From positions 1 through 64,000 of the forward strand of contig JAUSBY010000012.1 in NCBI GenBank assembly GCA_030651765.1: a stretch of 64,000 nt of DNA. The letters are read 5' to 3'. A program made the translations under genes and the position numbers. Positions 35,823-46,113 of the stretch are shown piece by piece. Position 1 is the first letter of the stretch; every line of letters begins with the position of its first letter. Below the pieces are notes generated by a model. The model was not told where the DNA came from and made no database searches. It saw only the letters and a list, made by a program, of their open reading frames with translations. The stretch comes from Coriobacteriia bacterium (GTDB lineage: Bacteria > Actinomycetota > Coriobacteriia > Anaerosomatales > Anaerosomataceae).

Positions 35823-37111
35823 TAGCCGACCACCTTCCCCTTGCGAAGCGCCCACACGCCGCCGACGAGCACGTCGGAGGCCTTGCCGAGCAGACTCGCG
35901 CCGACGAACGCCGAGTTGCGGCTCTTGCTCACGAACCACTCCGGCGTGACCTCGACGCGCGCCTCCGGGTCCACGATCGTGATGTCGGCCGGATACCCCG
36001 CCTCGAGGCGCATCTCGGGCAGACCGAGCGCGGCACGCGGCCCGTGGCACATCAGAAGCGAGACCGCGGGCCAGCCGAGCACGCCCGCCGCCACCAGATG
36101 CGTGTTCACGAGCGACAACGCGGTCTCAAGTCCCGTGGTCCCGGGCGGCGCCAACTCGAACTCGAGCTCCTTCTCGTGTGGCGCGTGCGGCGCATGATCG
36201 GTCGCGATCGCGTCGATCGTGCCGTCCAGCAGTCCCGCCACGAGCGCCTCGCGATCCTCAGGCGTCCTGAGCGGCGGGTTCATCTTGAGGTTCGTGTCGT
36301 AGGTCGTGAGCGCATCTTCGTCGAGGAACAGGTGGTGCGGCGTGACCTCGCAGGTCACGTCCACCCCGCGCGCCTTGGCGGCACGCACGAGATCGATGGA
36401 GCCGGCGGTCGACAGATGGGCGAGATGCAGCCTGCAGCCGGTGAGCGCCGCAAGCGCGATGTCGCGGGCGACCATCGTCTCCTCGGCCTCGGCAGGCTGA
36501 CCGGGAAGCCCCATGCGCGTGGAGACCACACCCTCGTTCACCACGCCGCCAGCGGCGAGCGACGCGTCCTCGCAGTGGGCCACGTACGGTGCTCCGAAGC
36601 GCTTGATGTAGTCCATCGCGACCCGCACCATACCGGCCGACTGGATGCCACGCCCGTCGTCGGAGAACGCCACGGCGCCCTCGGCGATCATGTCGCCTAT
36701 CTCGGCGAGCTGCTCGCCCGCCTGTCCCGCGGTCACAGCGCCGATCGGGTACACGCGCACCACGCCGGTGGCGGCGGCACGCTCGACGACAAAGCGCACG
36801 TTGGAGCCGCTGTCGCAGACCGGATCGGTATTGGCCATGCACGCAACCGCGGTGAAGCCGCCGTGGGCCGCGGCCCGCGTGCCGCTCGCGATCGTCTCCT
36901 TGTACTCCTGACCGGGGTCGCGCAGATGCACGTGGATGTCGGCCAGTCCCGGCAGGATCACCTTCTCGGCGCATTCGACCGTCTCGCCGCGCTCGATCGT
37001 GAGGTCCTCGCCGACGCCGACGATCAGGCCGTCTTTCACCACGATGTCGAGTACGGCGTCGATACCGGCCGCCTCGTCGACGACCCGGCCTCCCTTAAGC
37101 AGCAGCGCCAC
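35822..37111 (-). CDS. pyrC: Dihydroorotase
   Basis: 429 aa from a GTG at 37111 with GGGAGGTG upstream. DIHVHLRDPGQEYKET (zinc-binding HxH, substrate Arg), HCED, HLAHLST and ATDHAPHAPHEKE carry the metal and catalytic residues of the type used in pyrimidine synthesis in Gram-positives. It overlaps pyrB by 17 bp and carA by one base. Confidence 0.96.
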   Translation of the reverse strand: MALLLKGGRVVDEAAGIDAVLDIVVKDGLIVGVGEDLTIERGETVECAEKVILPGLADIHVHLRDPGQEYKETIASGTRAAAHGGFTAVACMANTDPVCDSGSNVRFVVERAAATGVVRVYPIGAVTAGQAGEQLAEIGDMIAEGAVAFSDDGRGIQSAGMVRVAMDYIKRFGAPYVAHCEDASLAAGGVVNEGVVSTRMGLPGQPAEAEETMVARDIALAALTGCRLHLAHLSTAGSIDLVRAAKARGVDVTCEVTPHHLFLDEDALTTYDTNLKMNPPLRTPEDREALVAGLLDGTIDAIATDHAPHAPHEKELEFELAPPGTTGLETALSLVNTHLVAAGVLGWPAVSLLMCHGPRAALGLPEMRLEAGYPADITIVDPEARVEVTPEWFVSKSRNSAFVGASLLGKASDVLVGGVWALRKGKVVG

Positions 37112-38030
37112 TGTCGGCACCTCCCAGCAGCAGATACATGACGGCCATGCGAACCGCCACACCGGACTCGACCTGGCCCAGGATGACGCTTCGTGCCGAG
37201 TCGGCTACGTCGGCCGATATCTCCACGCCGCGGTTCATCGGACCCGGATGCATCACGATGGCGTGCGCGGGCAGCTTCTCCAGCCGCGCGAGGTTCATGC
37301 CGTAGAGCGTCGCGTACTCGCGGTTGGACGGGAACGGCATCCGCGCGGCCCGCTCGAACTGCACGCGCAGGAGGTAGGCCACGTCGAGGGTAGGCAGGAC
37401 CTCATCGAGATCGTAGGCGACCTCGGCACCTAGGATGTCGGGCCGGGCCGGCATGAGCGTCGGTGGGCCGACGATGATCGGTACCGCGCCGACCTTTCGA
37501 AGCGCAGGCACGAGCGAGCCGGCCACACGCGAGTGGCAGACGTCCCCGACGATGCCCACGCGCAGCCCTTCGAGCCTGCCGAGCGCCTGGCGCATGGTGT
37601 AGAGGTCCAGCAGCGCCTGCGTCGGGTGCTCGTGCACGCCGTCGCCGCCGTTGACGATCGAACAGTCCATCGCCTCGGCAAGCATCTGCGGCGCACCGGC
37701 ATACTTGTGGCGCACCACCACGAGGTCGCAGCTCATCGCCGCAAGCGTCTTGGCGGTGTCGCGCAGCGTCTCGCCCTTCGCGGTAGCCGAAGCCGAGGCC
37801 GAGAAGTTGATCCCGTCGGCCGACAGACGCTTGGCAGCGATCTCGAACGACGTGCGCGTGCGCGTGGAGGGTTCGAAGAAGAGGTTCACGACCGTCCGGC
37901 CGCGAAGCGTCGGGAGCTTCTTGATCCTGCGCTGATTGACCTCGGAGAACGACTCGGCGGTGTCCAGAATGAGCGCGATCTCCTCAGGCGAGAGGTCGTC
38001 CATCGTCATGATGTGCCTGCTGGTGAGCAT
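37095..38030 (-). CDS. pyrB: Aspartate carbamoyltransferase catalytic subunit
   Basis: 311 aa. FFEPSTRTRTSFEIAAKRL is the carbamoyl-phosphate motif; DGVHEHPTQALLDLYTM and HPGPMNRGVEI the aspartate side. No pyrI regulatory chain gene is nearby, consistent with a catalytic-only enzyme. The gene follows pyrR at 6 bp. Confidence 0.97.
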   Translation of the reverse strand: MLTSRHIMTMDDLSPEEIALILDTAESFSEVNQRRIKKLPTLRGRTVVNLFFEPSTRTRTSFEIAAKRLSADGINFSASASATAKGETLRDTAKTLAAMSCDLVVVRHKYAGAPQMLAEAMDCSIVNGGDGVHEHPTQALLDLYTMRQALGRLEGLRVGIVGDVCHSRVAGSLVPALRKVGAVPIIVGPPTLMPARPDILGAEVAYDLDEVLPTLDVAYLLRVQFERAARMPFPSNREYATLYGMNLARLEKLPAHAIVMHPGPMNRGVEISADVADSARSVILGQVESGVAVRMAVMYLLLGGADSGAAA

Positions 38031-38036
38031 CGGCGC

Positions 38037-38760
<724 letters not shown>

Positions 38761-38836
38761 ATTAAAGGTCTCACCGAGGGTAGCAGGACACGGCAGGTCC
38801 CACAACCCGGAATCGCGGCCACCAGACGAGCGGTCT

Positions 38837-40204
38837 CTAGGACTGCCCGCCAAGCGGCAGCCGGAGCACGAACGATGCCCCGCCGAGGTCGCTTCCGTGC
38901 ACACCCACCGAGCCGCCGTGCCGCTCGATGATCTCGTGGACGACCGCCAGGCCGATGCCGAGCCCGCCGCTGGCGCGCGAGCGCGCCGGGTCGGCGCGCC
39001 AGAAGCGCTGGAAGACGCGACCCCGATCCTCCTCGGCCACACCGGGCCCGGAGTCCGCGACCTCGATGACGGCCTCGTCTCCATCACGGATGACGCGCAC
39101 GCGCACCGTGGTGCCCTCCGGAGCGTAGCGCGCCGCATTGGCGAGCAGGTTGCCGACCGCCTGGGTCAGCCGGTCGCCGTCGCCGAGGACGACGAGTCCC
39201 GACGCGACCGACTCCTCGAGCGTGTGCCCGGTGGACTCCATGAGCGCACGCGAACTCTCGATAGCGAGTGCCGTGGACACACCCACGTCGATCGGTGCGA
39301 GCGACATGTGCGCCGCCCCGGTCTCCAGACGCGAGAGTTCGAGGATCGAACCGGTGAGACGGCCGAGCCGCACCGTCTCGTCGTGGATCAGGCCGAGCCG
39401 CTCCTCGTCGGTAGGAAGCACGCCGTCCTGCATCGCCTCGACTGTCGCCTGGATGGCCTGCAGCGGCGTGCGGAGTTCGTGGGCCACGTCGGCTGTGAGC
39501 TGCTGCTCGAACCGTCGCTCGGTCTCGACCGCATCGGCCATCTGGTCGAACGTCGCGCCGAGCTCGGCGATCGGATCGCCGCCGGTCATGCCGGTGCGTG
39601 CCGAGCGGTCGCCGCGACGAAGCGCTTCGGCTGCGCGGGTCACAGCCTCGATCGGCCGCACGATGCCACGCGCGTAGAGTCCGCCGGCAAGCGATGCGAG
39701 CGCGACAGCGATGACGGCCGCGAGCGCGAGGCCCGCAAGCGATGCCCGCTGGAACCAGATGTCGCGCTCGGTCAGCAGCCCTCCGGGCACGTTCTGTGCC
39801 ACGAGCGCCTCGCCTACCACCTCGCCGTCGACCACGATATCGGCGCGTGCGGTCACCTGCGCACCTTCAGGCGGGGTGCCCTCCATCGTCATCCGGCCCT
39901 GCCGATCGGCAGTGTAGGCGACCAGGTCGCCCTCGGCGTCGAGAATCTGGATGCGCAGGTCCGGCGAGAAGCCGATGTGGATGAGGTCGAACAGCGTGAT
40001 CGCCTCCCAGCTGCCGGCGCGTTCGTACTCGCTGGCAAACACGGTGGCGACGGTATCGGCCCGCTCCTGCACGCCGCGCTGGATGTAGACCTCGAACTGC
40101 TTGCGCCACGTCACCGTGATGACGAACGCGGCGATGAGCGCCGTGGCGACAGCCACGACCGCAAAGGCGAACGCCAGCCGGAACGTGAGCCCCCGGCGCT
40201 TCAC
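38837..40204 (-). CDS. Sensor histidine kinase (OmpR-partner type)
   Basis: 455 aa, GTG overlapping the response regulator stop by 4 bp. Two membrane helices (residues about 10-30 and 155-180) enclose an extracytoplasmic sensor; HAMP (residues about 180-230) leads to HisKA with H-box DVAHELRTPLQ and HATPase with N box (VGNLLANAARYA), G1 and GLGIGLAVV. Forms a two-component system with the regulator at 40201-40902. Signal unknown. Confidence 0.93.
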   Translation of the reverse strand: MKRRGLTFRLAFAFAVVAVATALIAAFVITVTWRKQFEVYIQRGVQERADTVATVFASEYERAGSWEAITLFDLIHIGFSPDLRIQILDAEGDLVAYTADRQGRMTMEGTPPEGAQVTARADIVVDGEVVGEALVAQNVPGGLLTERDIWFQRASLAGLALAAVIAVALASLAGGLYARGIVRPIEAVTRAAEALRRGDRSARTGMTGGDPIAELGATFDQMADAVETERRFEQQLTADVAHELRTPLQAIQATVEAMQDGVLPTDEERLGLIHDETVRLGRLTGSILELSRLETGAAHMSLAPIDVGVSTALAIESSRALMESTGHTLEESVASGLVVLGDGDRLTQAVGNLLANAARYAPEGTTVRVRVIRDGDEAVIEVADSGPGVAEEDRGRVFQRFWRADPARSRASGGLGIGLAVVHEIIERHGGSVGVHGSDLGGASFVLRLPLGGQS

Positions 40205-40902
40205 GAGGGATCCGCCGGCGTTTCGAAGCGATACCCGACACCGAACACCGTGTGGATGAAGCGCGGGTCCTTCGGATCGTCATCAAGCTTCGCGCGGAGG
40301 TTCTTCACGTGGCTGTCGACGGCCCGCTCGTAGCCCTCGAAATCGTAGCCGAGCACCTTCTCCACGAGCTCCATGCGCGAATAGACGCGACCGGGATAGC
40401 GCGAGAGCGTCGTGAGCAGCTTGTACTCGCTCGCGGTCAGCTCGATCTCGGCACCGTCGACGAACACCTTGTGACCCGCGAGATCGATCACGAGCGGGCC
40501 GAACTCCGCCCGCGAACGCTGCGGCTCGGTCTCGGCATGTGCACGGCGCAACAGCGCCCGCAGCCGCGCCACGAGCTCGCGTGGGCTGAACGGCTTGACG
40601 AGGTAGTCGTCGGCGCCGAGGTCGAGCCCGGCGATGCGCTCCTCCTCGGCACCCTTGGCGGTGAGCATGATGATCGGCACGTCGGAGACGTCGCGGATGC
40701 GGCGGCAGACCTCCTCCCCCGGGATCTTCGGGAGGTTCAGATCGAGGACGATCGCGTCGTAGCGGTGTGAGCCGAACGCCTCGAGCGCCCGGGCGCCGTC
40801 GCCGACCGCAGTGACCCAGTAGCCGTCGCGCTCGAGGTACGCCTCGACCACCGAACGCGTCTGCGCTTCATCCTCCACGAGCAGGATCCTGCGTGTGTCC
40901 AC
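40201..40902 (-). CDS. OmpR-family response regulator
   Basis: 233 aa, GTG with AAGGG upstream. Receiver domain with acidic pocket (LVEDEA), phospho-acceptor D54 in IVLDLNLPKIPG, T/K (MLTAKG, VKPFSPRE); C-terminal winged helix with ELTASEYKLLTTL and RAVDSHVKNLRAKL...IHTVFGVGYRF. Partner kinase directly downstream. Confidence 0.95.
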   Translation of the reverse strand: MDTRRILLVEDEAQTRSVVEAYLERDGYWVTAVGDGARALEAFGSHRYDAIVLDLNLPKIPGEEVCRRIRDVSDVPIIMLTAKGAEEERIAGLDLGADDYLVKPFSPRELVARLRALLRRAHAETEPQRSRAEFGPLVIDLAGHKVFVDGAEIELTASEYKLLTTLSRYPGRVYSRMELVEKVLGYDFEGYERAVDSHVKNLRAKLDDDPKDPRFIHTVFGVGYRFETPADPS

Positions 40903-40994
40903 AACAGCGCCCTTCTGATGACCGACACGTCAGAGGATACCGCGCGCCCGCGGCGGGGTCGCGCGGAACCTGTGGAGGTCGTGTGGAGACGGCG

Positions 40995-42641
40995 TCAGGG
41001 ACCCGCGACCGGGATGCGGACCGTGAACGTGCTCCCCTCGCCCGGAAGGCTCTCTACCTCGATGGTGCCGTCGTGCGCACGAACGATCTCGCTCACGATG
41101 AACAGGCCGAGTCCGAGGCCGCCGTACTCCCGGGTCGATGACATATCGGCCTGCGAGAAGCGGTCGAACAGCCGCCCCTTCTCCTCGGGCCCTATCCCGA
41201 TGCCCTGGTCGCGAACAGAGATGACCGCCCGGCCATCGGCTACGCCGAGCGTGACCTCGACATCGCCGCCGTCGGGCGAGTACTTGACGGCGTTGTCCAC
41301 CAGGTTCGTGACCACGCGGGCGATCCGGTCGGCGTCGCAGACGACGGCCGGAATGTCAGGATCGGCCACCACGGTGAGCCGGTGCCCCGAGTCGTGATAC
41401 ACGTTCTCCGCCGAGAAGCGGACGACCTCAGCGAGATCCACCGGCCGGAGCATGGGCCGAACACCCTCGGCCACGATGTCGTTGACTTCCAGCAGCTCCT
41501 CGACCAGGCCGCGCATGCGATCGGCGTTGCCCCGCAGCCGCTCCACGATGATGGGAGTCTGGCTGGCCAGCCGCTCACCAGACGTCTCGCCAAGCAGTTC
41601 GACGAAGCCCACGATGCTCGTCAGTGGCGTGCGAAGTTCGTGCGATACGGTCTGGATGAAGTCGTCTTTCAGCTGTTCGAGCCGCCGACGTTCGGTTGCG
41701 TCCACGCCGAAGACGTTGTAGCTCGCAGCCTCACCGTCCTCATCGACGGTGCACGTGATGACACACTCCACCACGTGCGGCTCACCACTGACCGGCAGCA
41801 CATCGAGCGCGCAGCGGCGGATGTCGGCGGCGGGTAGCGCATCGAGGGCCGACGTGAGGATCTCCTGAGAAGCGGGGGCGAGCAGCACGCTCGCGGCATC
41901 CACGCCAATCAGATCCGCGGCACCACGGCCGCTGATGCGCTCGACCCCGTTGCTGACAAGCGTGACACGCCGCTCGCGGTCGAGGATGCAGATGAACAGA
42001 TCAGCGAACTCGAGAACACCGCGCGTGAAGTCGCGCTCATGGCGCAGTTCGGCCTCGGCGCGCTTCCGTTCGAGTACGTCTGCGTTGAGCTCCTCGATGA
42101 GCCCCTGCTTGACCGCGACCTCCTGCTCGAGCATGTCGAGAGCCGAGCGAAGCTCGGCGTTCGCACGCTCGAGACCGCTGGCCTTCTCATCGAGTTTGTC
42201 GACGAGCCGCTCGCTGTACTGCCGGAAGACGACGGCCTCATCCGTGAGTTCCGGCTGCCGGGCGGTTGCCGAGCCGCCGGTGCCGGCAAGGGACTCGGCG
42301 GCCTCGATGAGGGCCTGCGGCTCCATCGGCTTTCGCCAGAAGGCGTCGGCGCCGAGACCATGCGCGAAGGACTCATCGGCCTGCCCCGTGTACGACGCCG
42401 TGTAGAACGCAAGCGGGATTCCCGCGGTCCATTCATCGGCCTTCCACGCGCGCAACAGCTGGTAGCCATCCATGTGCGGCATGAGGATGTCCGAGATGAC
42501 CAGGTCGGGAAGGTCCTGATGCGCGAGTTGGAGCGCCTCGAAGCCATCGGTCGCCGTGCTCACCCGATGACCGGCCGAGCGCATGATCGACTCGTTGAGA
42601 TACCTGCTCGCAGCGTCGTCGTCGACCACCAGTACGTGCAA
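40995..42641 (-). CDS. Hybrid protein: receiver, coiled coil, PAS, histidine kinase
   Basis: 548 aa, TTG start with GGGGTGGGG upstream. The receiver is at the N-terminus (VLVVDDDAASRY, D50 region ISDILMPHMDG), then a coiled coil (about 125-190), a PAS domain (about 205-320), HisKA with TVSHELRTPLTSIVGF, and HATPase_c with NLVDNAVKYSP, DQGIGI and GLGLGLFI. No transmembrane segment, so it is cytosolic. Receiver-first kinases often sit at a branch point of phosphorelays. It lies 38 bp after another kinase gene with no other regulator nearby. Confidence 0.9.
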   Translation of the reverse strand: MHVLVVDDDAASRYLNESIMRSAGHRVSTATDGFEALQLAHQDLPDLVISDILMPHMDGYQLLRAWKADEWTAGIPLAFYTASYTGQADESFAHGLGADAFWRKPMEPQALIEAAESLAGTGGSATARQPELTDEAVVFRQYSERLVDKLDEKASGLERANAELRSALDMLEQEVAVKQGLIEELNADVLERKRAEAELRHERDFTRGVLEFADLFICILDRERRVTLVSNGVERISGRGAADLIGVDAASVLLAPASQEILTSALDALPAADIRRCALDVLPVSGEPHVVECVITCTVDEDGEAASYNVFGVDATERRRLEQLKDDFIQTVSHELRTPLTSIVGFVELLGETSGERLASQTPIIVERLRGNADRMRGLVEELLEVNDIVAEGVRPMLRPVDLAEVVRFSAENVYHDSGHRLTVVADPDIPAVVCDADRIARVVTNLVDNAVKYSPDGGDVEVTLGVADGRAVISVRDQGIGIGPEEKGRLFDRFSQADMSSTREYGGLGLGLFIVSEIVRAHDGTIEVESLPGEGSTFTVRIPVAGP

Positions 42642-42679
42642 CCGACCCCACCCCCCACTCCGGGGTTATCCTGCGCCCA

Positions 42680-44077
42680 TCATACCGTCAACCCGTCGGA
42701 AGCGGGCCCGCCTGTGGGCACGACGAGCGCGAACGTCGATCCCTCGCCCGGCGTGGACTCCATCTCGATGCGGCCGCCAAGCAGGCGCGCGAGCCGCGCG
42801 CTGATCGCGAGGCCGAGGCCGGTTCCCTCGATCGGCGCCAGGTCGTCGCCCTCGAGCCGAACGAACTCGCGGAAGATCGCCTCGCGCTGGTCTGGCTCGA
42901 TGCCCGGACCGGTGTCGGTCACCGAGAAGCGCGCCTCTCCTCTGCCCACAGTGACGGTGAGGTCGACCGTGCCGGTCCGCGTGTACTTCACGGCGTTCCC
43001 GGCGAGGTTGGTGATGATCTGCTCGAGGCGCCGCCGGTCCGTCACGATCTCCAGATCCGGATCGGCGGGCCCCCCGGCCGACCACACGAGTCCCTTGGCG
43101 ACGGCAAGGGGCGCCATCGTGCGTTCCACCGAACTGACCATCTCGGCGATCTCCACCGGCTCGAGCTCGATCTCATCACGCCCGGCCTCGATGCGAGACA
43201 GGTCGAGAACGTCGTTGATGAGCGCGAGCAGATGACGCCCCGCGTCCCGGACGATGCCGATCTGCATGCGCTGCTCCTCATCGAGCGGCCCCGAACGCCC
43301 ATCGGCGAGCAGGCTCGTGAACCCGATGATCGAGTGGAGCGGCGTCCTGAGCTCGTGGCTCATAGTCGCGAGGAAGGCACTCTTGGCCTCGGTGGCCGCC
43401 GTGAGACGCGCGTTGGCGTCCTGCAGCTCGGTGGTGCGTTCCGCGATGAGCGCCTCGAGTCCCTGCTGGTATCGCAGCAACTCCTCACGCGCCTCGATCG
43501 CCTCGGTCACGTCACGCGCGAGGACGAGCTCGCCACGACGGCCCTCGAACAGCGTGATGTATGACGTGATCTCCATCCACAGGAGCGCGCCTTGCTTCGT
43601 GTGGTGGCGCCACAGACCCGCGCGGTCGATCCCACCGACCGCGCCGTCGCGGGCGGCCTCCACGCTGGCCAGAAGGCGGCCGACGTCCTCTTCGGGCCGT
43701 ATGTCGCTGATGCGCATGGAGAGGAACTCTTCACGGGAGTAGCCGTACTTGGCGACCGCCGCGTCGTTGACCGCGAGGAAGTCGAGCGTCTCGAGGTCGT
43801 AGACCCACATGGGGCTGGGATTGCTGTCGAACAGATCGCGATACTCGCGCTCGCGCTCCACAGTGCGCGCGGCGAATCGGCTGACGAGAGCATAGAGGGC
43901 CGCACCGGTGATGCCGACGAACCCGGTCCCTTTGAGGAACGAGTACCTGGCGACCTGCTCGGCCGAGAAGCCGAGCGTAAGAAGGGTCACATCCGAGAAC
44001 AGCAGCCACGCGATTGCGACGACCACGTAGATGGATGCCAGAGGCAACGCGCCCAAGTGCGGCCACCCGCTTCCCAC
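42680..44077 (-). CDS. Membrane histidine kinase with PAS domain
   Basis: 465 aa. Two N-terminal membrane helices (residues about 12-34 and 48-68), a PAS domain (about 78-200, SPMWVYDLETLDFLAVNDAA), HisKA with TMSHELRTPLHSIIGF and HATPase_c with NLAGNAVKYT, DTGPGI and GTGLGLAIS. GTG start with a weak ribosome site. Possibly feeds the hybrid protein immediately downstream. Confidence 0.9.
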   Translation of the reverse strand: MGSGWPHLGALPLASIYVVVAIAWLLFSDVTLLTLGFSAEQVARYSFLKGTGFVGITGAALYALVSRFAARTVEREREYRDLFDSNPSPMWVYDLETLDFLAVNDAAVAKYGYSREEFLSMRISDIRPEEDVGRLLASVEAARDGAVGGIDRAGLWRHHTKQGALLWMEITSYITLFEGRRGELVLARDVTEAIEAREELLRYQQGLEALIAERTTELQDANARLTAATEAKSAFLATMSHELRTPLHSIIGFTSLLADGRSGPLDEEQRMQIGIVRDAGRHLLALINDVLDLSRIEAGRDEIELEPVEIAEMVSSVERTMAPLAVAKGLVWSAGGPADPDLEIVTDRRRLEQIITNLAGNAVKYTRTGTVDLTVTVGRGEARFSVTDTGPGIEPDQREAIFREFVRLEGDDLAPIEGTGLGLAISARLARLLGGRIEMESTPGEGSTFALVVPTGGPASDGLTV

Positions 44078-44131
44078 GTGCAGGACGACTCCGATGCGGT
44101 CGTGCCGAACAAGCGTAACAGAACGCCGCGG

Positions 44132-45130
44132 TCAGAGGCCCATGACGATCGGCACGACCTCGTCTCCCGCGGCGGTGCGGCCCATCGACTCCGGCTCGAG
44201 CGCGAGCAGCCGCTCGGCAAGCTCAGGAGGAAGCGGGTCGGTGAGGTCGATACGCTCACCGGTACCGGGGTGGTCGAACGCGATGCGGTAGGCGTGCAGG
44301 AACTGACGGCCCAGGCCGAGATCGGCCTTTGGGTGGTTGCGGCCGTACAGCGGGTCACCCACCACCGGATGGTCGATATAGCGCATGTGCACGCGGATCT
44401 GGTGTGTGCGGCCGGTGTAGAGCTTGCACTCGACGAGCGAGTAGCCGTCGTCGAAACGCCCGGCTGCGAACCTCTCCAGCACCCGGAACGTGGTCACGGA
44501 CTGCTTCGCGGACGCATGGTCGCTCACGGCCATGCGCATGCGGTCCTTGGGATTGCGCCCAAGCGGCGCATCGATGATGCCGGTGTCGGGAGCGATGTAC
44601 CCGTGCACGAGAGTCACGTAGCGGCGCTCGATGTTCCGTAGACGCAGAGCGTCGGACAGCGCCACCTGGGTCCAGTCATCCTTGGCGACCATCATGAGAC
44701 CCGAGGTGTCCTTGTCCAGCCGGTGCACGATGCCGGGTCGCCCCTCACCTGCCTGCGTGCCGAGATCGGCGGTGTGGCCGAGTAGCGCGTGGACGAGCGT
44801 TCCTGTGGCGTGACCGCGCGCGGGATGCACCACGAGTCCCGCAGGTTTGGACAGCACGATCAGGTGCGCGTCCTCGAACCGGATGTCGAGCGGGATGGAC
44901 TCGGCCTCGAGCGTCGTCTCCTCGGCCTCGGCCGGGTACACGTCTATCCGCTCGCCGGCCCGAACGATGTGCCGCTTGGACGCGATCTCACCGTTGACGC
45001 GCACGTAGCCGCCCTCAAGCAGGCGCTGCGCCGCCGAGCGGCTCGGCAGGATGTCGAGCTGTCCGAGCAGTACGTCGAGGCGCGCACCGGCTTCATCCCC
45101 GCGGACGTTGTGCGTGTGACGCTCGCTCAT
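44132..45130 (-). CDS. rluD: RluD-family 23S rRNA pseudouridine synthase
   Basis: 332 aa from the ATG at 45130 that overlaps the lspA stop (ATGA). S4 RNA-binding domain (RLDVLLGQLDILPSRSAAQRLLEGGYVRVNGE), catalytic HRLDKDTSGLMMVAK and late motif YTGRTHQIRVHMRYIDHPVVGDPLYG. Position after lspA is its conserved neighbourhood. Confidence 0.93.
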   Translation of the reverse strand: MSERHTHNVRGDEAGARLDVLLGQLDILPSRSAAQRLLEGGYVRVNGEIASKRHIVRAGERIDVYPAEAEETTLEAESIPLDIRFEDAHLIVLSKPAGLVVHPARGHATGTLVHALLGHTADLGTQAGEGRPGIVHRLDKDTSGLMMVAKDDWTQVALSDALRLRNIERRYVTLVHGYIAPDTGIIDAPLGRNPKDRMRMAVSDHASAKQSVTTFRVLERFAAGRFDDGYSLVECKLYTGRTHQIRVHMRYIDHPVVGDPLYGRNHPKADLGLGRQFLHAYRIAFDHPGTGERIDLTDPLPPELAERLLALEPESMGRTAAGDEVVPIVMGL

Positions 45131-45630
45131 GAGACCGACGCCTCCCCGGGCGCATCGTCGGAGGCGGGCGCTTCGCGATGGTCGCGGCTGAACAGGAGCC
45201 ACACGACGATGAGGACCACACCGACATCGAGCGAGATGTCAGCCACGTTGAACACCGGCCACCAGCCGAGGTTGAAGAAGTCCGTCACGCCGCCAAGGAA
45301 CACCCGATCGATGAGGTTGCCGATCGTTCCGCCGGTCACGAGTGCAAGGCCCCAGCGTACGAGCCACGACTCGGGACGGACCCGCGCAAGCGTCCACGCG
45401 ATCACCCCGAGCACGACGAAAGCCACGCTGATGAGCAGCCACTGCTGGCCGCGAAACATGCCGAAGGCCGCGCCCGTGTTCCGGACGCGCGTGAGCCAGA
45501 ACACGCCATCGATCAGCGGGATCGAGTCGTTGAGTGTGAGTGAGGCGCGAACGATGGCCTTCGTGACCTGGTCGATCACGACCACGGTGGCCACGGTCAC
45601 AGCGAACGCGAGCGCGCGAGCCCGCGTCAC
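45127..45630 (-). CDS. lspA: Prolipoprotein signal peptidase (signal peptidase II)
   Basis: 167 aa, GTG start. Four membrane helices and the catalytic Asp pair in GGTIGNLIDRVFLGGVTDFF and FNVADISLDVGV. Removes lipoprotein signal peptides (PstS and the 9183 lipoprotein are possible clients). Shares one base with the dksA-like stop. Confidence 0.96.
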   Translation of the reverse strand: MTRARALAFAVTVATVVVIDQVTKAIVRASLTLNDSIPLIDGVFWLTRVRNTGAAFGMFRGQQWLLISVAFVVLGVIAWTLARVRPESWLVRWGLALVTGGTIGNLIDRVFLGGVTDFFNLGWWPVFNVADISLDVGVVLIVVWLLFSRDHREAPASDDAPGEASVS

Positions 45631-45995
45631 TACGAGATCTCCTCCCGCTCCTTGCAGCCGATGCAGAGTTCGGCAGCGGGCACGACCTCGAGCCGCGCCT
45701 CGGCGATGGGATCGCCACAGCGCAGACAGATGCCGTACGTACCCTCGGCCATGCGCGCGAGCGCACGCTCGATCTGCGCGAGGCTCTCACGCGCGCGCTC
45801 CTCGAGGGTGGCGTCGAGCTCGCGGGCAAACGTCGCCGTGCCCTGGTCGGCCATATGGTCGCGATAGTTGTTCTCGCCGGACACGTCCGAGAGGGTCTCC
45901 TGACCCTCGCGCTCGTACTCGGCGATCTCCTCGATCAGACGCTCCCGCTCGGCCTCAAGTGCCGCCTTGAGCGTGTCTCTCAGTGCAGTGTCCAT
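45630..45995 (-). CDS. DksA/TraR-like zinc finger protein
   Basis: 121 aa from the ATG at 45995 (GGGAG upstream). A long N-terminal helix pair (residues 1-80) leads to a C4 zinc finger GICLRCGDPIAEARLEVVPAAELCIGCKE. Small proteins of this kind near lspA in Actinobacteria and Firmicutes are common; a DksA-like effect on RNA polymerase is possible but unproven. Confidence 0.88.
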   Translation of the reverse strand: MDTALRDTLKAALEAERERLIEEIAEYEREGQETLSDVSGENNYRDHMADQGTATFARELDATLEERARESLAQIERALARMAEGTYGICLRCGDPIAEARLEVVPAAELCIGCKEREEIS

Positions 45996-46113
45996 GCGAC
46001 GTGCTCCCTCGTACGGGGTCATGTATGTCGAAGCGCCCCGCCGAGGGGGCGCCCGATCTCATCCTGTCTATCAGTATATACCCGCCGCACGACGCGAGGC
46101 AGGGGCAGGTCGG

